Shown here one piece after another: positions 5,972 to 12,800 of a stretch of 12,800 bases of DNA (within the stretch, counting starts at the first letter, position 1; each line of letters opens with the position of its first letter). A model generated the notes under the pieces. It had not been told where the DNA came from. It saw only the letters and a program-made list of their open reading frames with translations, and did no database searches. The translations under genes were made by a program, and so were the position numbers. The stretch lies in NCBI GenBank assembly GCA_031284275.1, contig JAITAD010000045.1, positions 1-12,800 on the forward strand, in the 5' to 3' direction. This DNA is from Tannerellaceae bacterium. Lineage in GTDB: Bacteria; Bacteroidota; Bacteroidia; Bacteroidales; Tannerellaceae.

Positions 5972-6526
5972 TTACTTCTTGAAGAAGCGATTGTACAAAC
6001 CCTCGAACGCCTTTCCGTGACGGGCTTCGTCCTTACACATCTCATGGACGGTGTCGTGAACGGCATCCAGATGCTGCTCTTTGGCGAGCGTGGCGAGACG
6101 TTTCTTGTCTTCACAAGCGCCGGCCTCAGCTTCCATTCGCCTTTTCAGGTTCGTCTTGGTGTCCCACACCACCTCGCCGAGCAGTTCGGCGAACTTGGCG
6201 GCATGTTCGGCCTCTTCCCAAGCGATACGTTTGTAGGCTTCGGCCACTTCGGGATAGCCTTCACGGTCGGCTTGACGGCTCATGGCCAAGTACATGCCCA
6301 CCTCTGTACACTCTCCCGAGAAATGGGCTTTCAGCCCTTCCAGCAGAACGGCGTCAGCGCCTTTGCCGGCGCCCAATACATGCTCGTCGGCAAAAGACAA
6401 AGCTCCCGTCGTTTCCACCAACTCCGTGAACTTGCTGCTCGGTTGCCCGCACTGGGGACAATACTCCGGCGCTTCCGGCCCTTCGTGTACATAACCGCAC
6501 ACGGAACAGATCCATTTCTTTTTCAT
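5972..6526 (-). CDS. Reverse rubrerythrin (rubredoxin domain first), peroxide-reducing diiron protein
   Basis: A 184-residue protein. Residues 1-35 form a rubredoxin-type iron site with Cys7-x2-Cys10 ([12 protein letters not shown]) and Cys23-x2-Cys26 (YCPQCGQP). The rest is a four-helix ferritin-like domain with diiron ligand motifs [17 protein letters not shown] (70-86), [12 protein letters not shown] (104-115) and [13 protein letters not shown] (165-177). Classical rubrerythrins carry rubredoxin at the C-terminus; here it is N-terminal, as in the 'reverse rubrerythrins' known from clostridia and anaerobic Bacteroidota. These cytoplasmic enzymes reduce hydrogen peroxide using electrons passed from NAD(P)H through rubredoxin, protecting anaerobes from oxygen. 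The gene is a single unit with its own promoter (6561-6591) and ends at a strong terminator. The start ATG is fixed by the conserved [12 protein letters not shown] opening. Confidence 0.95.
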   Translation of the reverse strand: MKKKWICSVCGYVHEGPEAPEYCPQCGQPSSKFTELVETTGALSFADEHVLGAGKGADAVLLEGLKAHFSGECTEVGMYLAMSRQADREGYPEVAEAYKRIAWEEAEHAAKFAELLGEVVWDTKTNLKRRMEAEAGACEDKKRLATLAKEQHLDAVHDTVHEMCKDEARHGKAFEGLYNRFFKK

Positions 6527-6560
6527 GTCGCAAAGTTTTTAATTAGTAATGTTTTCGGGG

Positions 6561-6591
6561 CAAAGATACGACCTCTCCCTAACATTCCCAA
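6561..6591 (-). promoter_or_regulatory. Bacteroidota-type promoter of the rubrerythrin gene (-33 TTG, -7 TATCTTTG)
   Basis: On the minus strand TATCTTTG (6568 to 6561) matches TAnnTTTG exactly and is preceded, after 20 bases, by TTG (6591 to 6589). This is the expected spacing for the Bacteroidota primary sigma factor. The predicted transcript start is near 6555, giving a leader of about 28 nt before the ATG at 6526. It is the best promoter in the window. No peroxide-regulator box was identified. Confidence 0.7.
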
Positions 6592-6625
6592 TCCTTGCAA
6601 CCTGCAATCCGATGCGCAAAAGTCC

Positions 6626-9364
6626 TTATCGCTTGATTCTGAACTTGGAAACTGCTTGCTTTTTATCTCTAAAAGAACGTAAGAGATATATACCCTCTTG
6701 CAGGAAAAGCGATTGAACGGATTCCTGTTCTTTCGTGGCAAAAGCGGCTACACATCGGCCTGTAAGACTGAACACTTCGTGGCGATAACCTTCTGCACCG
6801 CACAAGTATAGAACGCCATTGATGCAGGCAACGGAAAAGGCGCCGTCCGGTCCGGAAACAGGACTGACGGACGTCGGAGGAACAGGCGAGGTAAGAATAA
6901 GCACGCAACGCTTCACCAATCCTTCAAGCGATACCGAGAGCGTCAATGTATCCGTTCCTGCAAAAGTCTCCACACCGGTAACGGTACACCCCTCGTCCGT
7001 CACTTCAAGTTTGGCTCGCTCAGGGCTGCTTATTGCCCAAACGGCCTCCTGCGGAAAAGGTGTGAACAACTCAGCGAACACTCCCATCCGAAAACGCATC
7101 GACACACCTTTTTCGGCACGTACCGTATCCACTTCGGTACCGTCCTCAGCTCGCTCCACAAACAAGGCGGCGCCGAAGGGAAGAGACACTTCCACAGAGA
7201 AAGTGTCGGCACGTTCCTCGCCGTTTTCGCCATGCGCTTCAGCCACCACACGGACACGGCCTGTCCCACAACGAAGTCCCGTCACGGTACCCGTTTTCGC
7301 ATTTGCCAAAACGATATTTTCATCAAGGCTCTCCCACCACAATTCGGTATCGACGCCATACTCCGGCCATACCTTGGCTGTCGGCGTATATTGAGATGCG
7401 TCACCGACGCCGAGGGTAATATTTGCCACAGGCGACGACGTTATAACGATACTGTCCGCATACGGCCAATAACGGATATAACCTTCCGCACGCAAAGCTT
7501 CGTTTCCGTCGAGACACGCCACAACGGGTATTTTCCCTAACGTAGCTCCTGTTATCGTGATTTCGCCGGTGACGGGATCCACTTCTATGGAATCGTCGGC
7601 ACATGACCAACGGATGGAGAAAGGTTCGTCCTCGTAAGCAGTATAATGCATGGTAAAAGCAGGATTCTCACCTTTTTTCCCTGCCACAGGATACACTTTG
7701 TCTGAAAAAGGCGTCAAGCCGTTCACCTCCACCACATAGAAAGCGAGGGGGAGCGTTACGAGGGTTGTACCTTCCAAAGACGCCCTCACGCCTGTGATGC
7801 GCCCGCCCATCCCTTCAATATTACCGCTCAATTTGCCATCGGACGAAACGTTCGCACAGAGGCTGCCTGTGACAGGCATCGTCCACTTCCAATTTTTCAC
7901 ATCCTGCCAATACGATTCCGACAAGTAACCAACGACATCTTCGGAAAGGTCCGGCTCTATGTCGGGGACGGGCAACTGAATGGTCTGTTGCTCGGCAACG
8001 GCCATCGCCGAGGGATAAGTAGTCTTAACTACATAAACAGGGTAATGTATCGTACTGTCTTTTCCGCCAATAGAAACCTTCCCGATGATTTCGTGTGTTC
8101 CCAACATTCGTCCTTTTACCGTCACCCACCCGTCCGGGGCGACCGATAAGGCTTCCAATCCTTCCGAGACAGAAACGAATTGCCATACTTTCTCTCCCGG
8201 TACTCCTTTCGGATATTCCAACTGCACCTTGAAAGTATCCAACAAGCCGATGAGCGGAAACTTCATGTCTCGACCGGCCTCATCTTTGAGATGTGCCGAC
8301 AATCCCGTTACGGTCACCTTACAAGTATCTTCCACGCCGGCAAAGCCTGTTCGGATGAAGATTTCCGTCGTACCGGCAGAAAAGGGATGGAACACCATCG
8401 TCGCCTTCTCCTTATCTATACTCACTTTACTCGGATCGGACGACACCCATTCCAATTGCGGTATCAGGAGACGCTCGCTCTCGTTACCGGCGGTGCTTGC
8501 CCACCATGTCCCCTCAGGCGTTCCTGTCGGATAAAAAGACTGCAAGACGGCGTTTAACGGTTCTTCCTTTCGACTGTCCCATACGCTAATATCGTCGCCG
8601 TAAGTCGTCTTGCTTAATTCGAAACGCTTCATCTTTCGATAAAAGAAAGCGGCGCCCCAATCAATGTCCAGATTCGCATTATCCCCCTTATAAAATTGGT
8701 CGGTGTATCCACCGGCTATACCGATGAGCGCCGCAGTATCCATGACAGAGGCAGAGAAAAAATCGGAAGGAAGCTCCTCCAATGCGATGTCTACATAGTG
8801 CCATGTACCATCGGCAGGAAAATCTTGTACGGGAACAAGCCAATAGTTTTGTCCGTCAGACAGAATGACAAAAAAATCCTCCGTTTTGTGTAACCTGAGA
8901 GCCAAATGAAGAAAGTAATTTTTCTTATCCGATAAGATTTTGGAGAAGTCCAATTGCTTTGTAGGAGAGGCTGCAAATCGGAAAGCTGCCGCTGAGGGAG
9001 AGTCGTTCACTCGCATCTTGCCTTTAATGTGATAGTAGGCAAGCCGTCCTTCTTCATCGGTGACGGGTTCCACAATAAAGGGGGCCTCCGCACAGATACT
9101 GTCTCCATCGAAATCCCAACCTGTCAGACCTAAATTACACTTGTGGTAAACACCTTGCAGTCTATCGGCCGTATTCAGGATAGTTTCCGTGCGGGCTACA
9201 TCTCCGCCGAGGAAGAGAGGTCGATAATCGTTGCCGAAATACAAGGCGGGATCTTCACCATTGACCGGCTGATAGTAGGCCAACGGCACACTCATCTGCG
9301 CCGAAGTCACCGTCACGAGGAAAATCCCCATCGGGACGAGCAACCATTTCACCAACCGTTCCAT
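6626..9364 (-). CDS. T9SS-secreted multidomain protein: N-terminal putative jelly-roll module, Ig-like repeats, type A sorting domain
   Basis: A 912-residue protein with a signal peptide (MERLVKWLLVPMGIFLVTVTSA, cleavage near residue 23). Residues about 25-250 look like a beta-sandwich module, with SKILSDKKNYFLHLALRLHK and, later, DGTWHYVDIALEELP, the kind of pattern seen in carbohydrate-binding-like jelly rolls. Ig-like repeats (bacterial Ig group 2 style) follow, marked by core tryptophans at 306, 394, 494, 586, 677 and 776, spaced 88-100 residues, with typical strands such as LEWVSSDPSKVSI and TGTVTGLRCGTGRVRV. Residues about 843-912 form a T9SS type A sorting domain (HEVFSLTGR, GIYLLRS, KFRIKR), so the product should be exported and probably anchored at the cell surface. 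It is the last gene of a three-gene run, 27 bp after the gene upstream. AGGAGG lies only one base before the ATG, too close for a normal Shine-Dalgarno. No catalytic motif is seen; adhesion or ligand binding is inference. Confidence 0.85.
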   Translation of the reverse strand: MERLVKWLLVPMGIFLVTVTSAQMSVPLAYYQPVNGEDPALYFGNDYRPLFLGGDVARTETILNTADRLQGVYHKCNLGLTGWDFDGDSICAEAPFIVEPVTDEEGRLAYYHIKGKMRVNDSPSAAAFRFAASPTKQLDFSKILSDKKNYFLHLALRLHKTEDFFVILSDGQNYWLVPVQDFPADGTWHYVDIALEELPSDFFSASVMDTAALIGIAGGYTDQFYKGDNANLDIDWGAAFFYRKMKRFELSKTTYGDDISVWDSRKEEPLNAVLQSFYPTGTPEGTWWASTAGNESERLLIPQLEWVSSDPSKVSIDKEKATMVFHPFSAGTTEIFIRTGFAGVEDTCKVTVTGLSAHLKDEAGRDMKFPLIGLLDTFKVQLEYPKGVPGEKVWQFVSVSEGLEALSVAPDGWVTVKGRMLGTHEIIGKVSIGGKDSTIHYPVYVVKTTYPSAMAVAEQQTIQLPVPDIEPDLSEDVVGYLSESYWQDVKNWKWTMPVTGSLCANVSSDGKLSGNIEGMGGRITGVRASLEGTTLVTLPLAFYVVEVNGLTPFSDKVYPVAGKKGENPAFTMHYTAYEDEPFSIRWSCADDSIEVDPVTGEITITGATLGKIPVVACLDGNEALRAEGYIRYWPYADSIVITSSPVANITLGVGDASQYTPTAKVWPEYGVDTELWWESLDENIVLANAKTGTVTGLRCGTGRVRVVAEAHGENGEERADTFSVEVSLPFGAALFVERAEDGTEVDTVRAEKGVSMRFRMGVFAELFTPFPQEAVWAISSPERAKLEVTDEGCTVTGVETFAGTDTLTLSVSLEGLVKRCVLILTSPVPPTSVSPVSGPDGAFSVACINGVLYLCGAEGYRHEVFSLTGRCVAAFATKEQESVQSLFLQEGIYLLRSFRDKKQAVSKFRIKR

Positions 9365-9391
9365 GCCTCCTGTACTTTAATTTTATCCCTT

Positions 9392-11410
9392 CTACTTCGT
9401 CACCCTAAACTTCACTACACTGCGCTCCGACGCCTTGACCGACCTCAACAGATACACGCCGGTTCCAAGCGACAACGGACAGACATCGGTAGCCTCCGTT
9501 GTAACGAAAGTGGCCACTGTCCGACCGGCAAGGTTGATTACCTCATGCTTGTATCCTCCATCGAAACCTGTGAGACGAAGTGCGCCGTCGGCATACGATG
9601 CGGAAGGCGCCGACGCCACAGCAGACGGGGAAACGGATTGAAGCGATGCAACCACCGTGATGGTGAATATCGGAGAAATAAGCGAGGTGCCATCCATTGT
9701 CTTTACAAAAACATTCACTTTACCTTCCCCTACCGCCTCCAACGTGCGGGAAAGGGCATGGACGGCCACCAACGTATCGGCAAATGCGACGACACCGACG
9801 GTATCTAACACCCACTGCAACTGCGGAAGGGTGCCGGAGGGTTTCAATGCGGCATGAAGCGTGATGGCGTTTCCCTGCTCCATCGTGCGCATATGACTGT
9901 CCAAGGCATCGACCAGATCAACAGCTGTTGCAGAACGGTAATTGGCGGAGATGGTGAAAAAGCTGCGCTGCTCCGTATCGTCCAAAGCCGTAGCATAGAC
10001 CATAATGTCCCCTCCCGTGAGTATCGTAATATGACGCACAAGCCCTGTGGCATCCTCCTTGTCATCGAAAGCGACGGCGCCTTCCGGCTCAACGCTCCAA
10101 CGGACAGCCTGCAATGCTTCCTTAGGGCGGACGTCGGCAAACAAGGTAATAACCGATCCGATATCCAAGCCGCCCATAACGATATGGCCTCCCGCATCTT
10201 CCACTTCCACCTTTTCAACAGGCGGAAGGGTTATCCGGAAAGTGTACTTGTCGGAAATCTGCCCTGAACTGCCTACCACCTCGGCACGCACGTGAACGGT
10301 TCGCACTTCTCCCCATTTCAGCGCTTTCACGACACAGGAATCCGCTCCGGGACACAACTGCACAGCCGCTGCCGGCTCCGCCGTCCAACGTAATTCGGCA
10401 CAGGAAAACGAAGGAATGACCCTTGCCCGCAAGGTGAAAGACGTTCCGTAAGGCAAGTCAACGACGGCATCGGTAGGCGCCAAACCGGGGTTGGATACCA
10501 CCACTGCCGTAGTAGGGACGGTCGATAGCGTGTAGTCCGCCGTATGGCCGTTGTCCGTAGTGACACGAACGACCCCGACACCCGCTTTAATCGCCCGTAC
10601 CTTGCAGACGTTACCTTCAGGTTCTCCGACAAAGGCCAACACCGAAGGATCCGACAACGACCATCGAAATGACGAACGTGCATCGGCAGGAGCAAATACC
10701 GCCGACAATTCCACCGGAACTCCCGCATAGGACGAAGAAGTGTTTCCCGACGCATCTACCAGACTGATACTTTCGACCCGTCGAAACACTGTCAGAGGGA
10801 AACGCCCGACAACACTGCACGCAACGCACGGTAACTTCGCCGTTATCTCTCCGTTCCCCGCCGCCTTGGTACGGAAGGTCACCTCCATACGTCCCTCATC
10901 GGAGGTCAATACCTCCGCCAAATTGTCTTTTGTTACCGACCACTTGATGTGTGCAAAGAGCGAGGCCGGTTGAACGTCTACTTTAAGGGTAAAAATGGAG
11001 TCCTCGCAGATGGCTACCGAAGAAAGGCCATCCACACCGCTCATATGCAAAGAGCGTAACGACGGCAATATCCGGACCAGACAGGATACATCACCACCGG
11101 TGGACGCTTTCGCCGTAACGGTTACAGGAACAATCGCATCTCCGATTCCCAACGATCCGGCCGTTATCCGACCGTTATCCACATACAGCAAAGGATTGGA
11201 ACTTCTCCACGTCACATCCGGCAAGGGACTGCCGGCATCATCTACCAGCCGCAACTCGTCCACCCCGTTTTCGGAAAGGTACATATTCTCGACAGCCTTA
11301 CCGGGTTCCGATATGCGCTCTATTCGAAGTTCGACCGCCGACAACAACGCTCCTTCCTCCGAAATACTTGCACCGACGATGATGATGAGCAATCTCCAAA
11401 ACCATTTCAT
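9392..11410 (-). CDS. T9SS-secreted tandem Ig-like repeat protein (six repeats)
   Basis: A 672-residue protein starting with a hydrophobic signal sequence (MKWFWRLLIIIVGASIS, cleavage probably near residue 25). It then consists almost wholly of six Ig-like units marked by core tryptophans at 68, 157, 250, 342, 438 and 533, with spacing of 89-96 residues. Examples are VTWRSSNPLLYVDNGRITAG, FRWSLSDPSVLAF and VRWSVEPEGAVAFDD, a bacterial Ig group 2-like signature. Residues about 606-672 are a T9SS type A sorting domain (KHEVINLAGR, GVYLLRS, KFRVTK), closely similar to those of both neighbours. It has nine or so scattered cysteines, unusual for Ig-group-2 repeats, which may form disulfides. Unlike the downstream protein it has no extra N-terminal module. 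It begins 20 bp after the stop of the upstream gene, so co-transcription is very likely. Role unknown; surface adhesin or structural stalk is the simplest guess. Confidence 0.85.
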   Translation of the reverse strand: MKWFWRLLIIIVGASISEEGALLSAVELRIERISEPGKAVENMYLSENGVDELRLVDDAGSPLPDVTWRSSNPLLYVDNGRITAGSLGIGDAIVPVTVTAKASTGGDVSCLVRILPSLRSLHMSGVDGLSSVAICEDSIFTLKVDVQPASLFAHIKWSVTKDNLAEVLTSDEGRMEVTFRTKAAGNGEITAKLPCVACSVVGRFPLTVFRRVESISLVDASGNTSSSYAGVPVELSAVFAPADARSSFRWSLSDPSVLAFVGEPEGNVCKVRAIKAGVGVVRVTTDNGHTADYTLSTVPTTAVVVSNPGLAPTDAVVDLPYGTSFTLRARVIPSFSCAELRWTAEPAAAVQLCPGADSCVVKALKWGEVRTVHVRAEVVGSSGQISDKYTFRITLPPVEKVEVEDAGGHIVMGGLDIGSVITLFADVRPKEALQAVRWSVEPEGAVAFDDKEDATGLVRHITILTGGDIMVYATALDDTEQRSFFTISANYRSATAVDLVDALDSHMRTMEQGNAITLHAALKPSGTLPQLQWVLDTVGVVAFADTLVAVHALSRTLEAVGEGKVNVFVKTMDGTSLISPIFTITVVASLQSVSPSAVASAPSASYADGALRLTGFDGGYKHEVINLAGRTVATFVTTEATDVCPLSLGTGVYLLRSVKASERSVVKFRVTK

Positions 11411-11430
11411 CCTGCTATGCTTTTCGTGCC

Positions 11431-12800
11431 TTATTGGCAGGCCTTGAACTTAACTGCCGTACGGAGGCCTTGCTTTTCCGCACGGAGAACATAGACACCT
11501 GCCGGCAGAGTAAGAGGAGACCGAAAAACGTCATCCTCCACCGCAAAGACGGCTAATACCCTCCCTGTCAGGCTGAAGACGGACACACGGGAACCTGACA
11601 AACCACTCAGGGCAAGTTCTCCGTCACCGTACACTACCGACGAGGCAATAGAAGACGGAAGAGGCTCAACGGCCGTCGTTTGGGAATGGACGACCTCCAC
11701 TTCAAGTAGAGCTTTCAGGGCGCTTCCGTCCTGTGTCAAAGCCTCTATTCTCACCCAACCGATAGACAAACCTTTGATTCTGACCGTCCTATCATGTTCT
11801 CCCGGCAGGCTCTCCCACTCGGCGATCAAGTCAGGCACCATCGACAGAGACCATGACAACTCATATGGCGTCGTTTCTGCCTTCGGCCAAACGAAAGCCG
11901 TCAATTCCAACGTTTCCCCTACCTTGATTTCTTTCACTGGGGGAGACATCACATTAGACTTCCCCGAAAAAGCGATACTGTCGGCAACGGGCACCTCAGG
12001 CAGGACGGTAGAGGATATCACCCTCACTTCCAGTGAATCGGTAACCGTCGGGACACTCAGGCTCTGCACACGTATCATGACATTGCCCGGCTTATGGGCA
12101 ATGACGAAACCTGTGGCATCGTCAATACCGGCGATGGATTCATCGGAAACACTCCATTTGACCGGCAGGACGGAAGCATAAGCCGGCTCAGCCTCCACGC
12201 GGAAAGGATAAGTCTGTAATCCCGTTTCAAGCGTAAGGGCAGGGGGAAGAATCTTGAGCGCTTGCAACTCGTCCCGCAGTATCAGTTGGATAGTATCGGC
12301 AACCATCGGCTGATTTTTGAGCGACACGCGGATATCGGCACACCTGTCTCCTCCCGCATGGATAAAGGCTATACCTTTTTCCGTCACGCTGAGTTGCGCG
12401 GGATCAAGACTTGTCCAAACCAAATCTGTCCATGCCGCAGGAAGACCTTCTTCCGGATAAACGATAACATCCGCATCGGGAAAAGCCGTTTCCTCAAAGA
12501 AAACGTAACATTGACTCGGGGCGGTCAACTGTACCACCATGACTTCTATCGTATCCCGAAAAGATGTTTCATCCAATGCGGCGACAACACGCACCTTGCC
12601 GGTCTGTTCGCCATGCAGCACGAGGGGCTTGCCGACGGGCACTTCCGTACGTACGGCATATTCATCCGCTTCTGCATTGTAAAAGGAAACGACACCTCCG
12701 ACACCTGTTTCATCCGTTAGGGTCGAACATGCCCACGCACGGCCGTCAAGCAAAAGGGATGGAGATATCTGCGGAAGAGAAAACGCCAGATCCCCGCCCA
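11431..12800 (-). CDS. T9SS-secreted Ig-like repeat protein (partial, continues beyond right window edge)
   Basis: The reverse frame is open from the stop at 11431 to the window edge (455 residues visible plus 2 bases). A TTG at 12753 could be called a start, but the frame continues upstream of it without a signal peptide, so I treat the gene as truncated by the window. Ig-like units are marked by tryptophans at visible residues 128, 215 and 316 (LVWTSLDPAQLSV, VKWSVSDESIAGI, LSWSLSMVPD), with at least one more unit before them. The last 67 or so residues are a T9SS type A sorting domain (SVFSLTGR, GVYVLRA, VKFKACQ). It ends in Ala-Cys-Gln rather than the basic residues of its two paralogues. 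It is the first visible gene of the run; the operon promoter must lie outside the window. Confidence 0.83.
   Translation of the reverse strand, partial: GGDLAFSLPQISPSLLLDGRAWACSTLTDETGVGGVVSFYNAEADEYAVRTEVPVGKPLVLHGEQTGKVRVVAALDETSFRDTIEVMVVQLTAPSQCYVFFEETAFPDADVIVYPEEGLPAAWTDLVWTSLDPAQLSVTEKGIAFIHAGGDRCADIRVSLKNQPMVADTIQLILRDELQALKILPPALTLETGLQTYPFRVEAEPAYASVLPVKWSVSDESIAGIDDATGFVIAHKPGNVMIRVQSLSVPTVTDSLEVRVISSTVLPEVPVADSIAFSGKSNVMSPPVKEIKVGETLELTAFVWPKAETTPYELSWSLSMVPDLIAEWESLPGEHDRTVRIKGLSIGWVRIEALTQDGSALKALLEVEVVHSQTTAVEPLPSSIASSVVYGDGELALSGLSGSRVSVFSLTGRVLAVFAVEDDVFRSPLTLPAGVYVLRAEKQGLRTAVKFKACQ

Noticed and set aside
6593..6607. Small inverted repeat TTGCAACCTGCAA after the last Ig-protein gene, as a terminator
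   Set aside because: The stem is only 5 bp with no T tract. It may be chance, and no clear terminator for the Ig operon is visible.
5834..6682. Plus-strand open frame (282 codons) antisense to rubrerythrin
   Set aside because: It begins inside the helicase gene, crosses the terminator palindrome and reads antisense to a well-supported rubrerythrin gene.
1..12800. CRISPR array, rRNA operon, insertion sequence or riboswitch
   Set aside because: No regularly spaced direct repeats, transposase motifs, rRNA-like sequence or long structured leader was found. All intergenic gaps are short.

Overview
The window looks like chromosomal DNA of a member of the Bacteroidales (phylum Bacteroidota). The evidence is the gene content (paired SurA-type chaperone genes, a DUF3822-like protein next to rsmD, type IX secretion (T9SS) C-terminal sorting domains) and several matches to the Bacteroidota -7 promoter element TAnnTTTG. 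Base composition is moderately GC-rich, with many C-ending codons, and looks similar across the genes, including the integrase gene. The T9SS cargo argues against a typical gut Bacteroides and suits a Porphyromonas/Tannerella/Parabacteroides-like relative. The species cannot be read from this window.

Layout. (1) 1-1111, minus strand: a periplasmic chaperone pair, with a SurA-like lipoprotein (263-1111) followed by a SurA-type peptidyl-prolyl isomerase cut by the left edge (1-230). (2) 1112-1173: a compact divergent promoter region whose two -7 boxes form the arms of an inverted repeat. (3) 1174-2460, plus strand: a lone tyrosine recombinase of the Bacteroidota type, with no other mobile-element gene in view. 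(4) 2405-4434, minus strand: an apparent operon of a membrane-anchored protein with a pseudopilin-like outline, a DUF3822-like protein and the 16S rRNA methyltransferase RsmD. Its 3' end overlaps the 3' end of the integrase gene inside a GC-rich imperfect palindrome. (5) about 4506-5906, plus strand: a RecD2/Pif1-like SF1 helicase with no obvious canonical start codon for its full N-terminus, followed by a perfect 28-bp palindrome that probably terminates transcription from both sides. (6) 5972-6526, minus strand: a rubredoxin-first ('reverse') rubrerythrin with a good Bacteroidota promoter. (7) 6626-12800, minus strand: a tightly packed run of three paralogous secreted proteins made largely of tandem bacterial Ig-like domains and ending in T9SS sorting domains. 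The most upstream one runs off the right edge.

Functional reading. The left and right parts are both about the cell envelope: outer-membrane protein folding on one side and secreted or surface-anchored Ig-repeat proteins on the other. Between them lie housekeeping genes (rRNA methylation, a DNA helicase, oxidative-stress defence). The least explained parts are the lone recombinase beside its symmetrical promoter, the pseudopilin-like/DUF3822 pair, and the three-gene Ig-repeat operon. There are no rRNA or tRNA genes, CRISPR arrays or insertion sequences that I can see. No gene-free stretch exceeds 300 bases.
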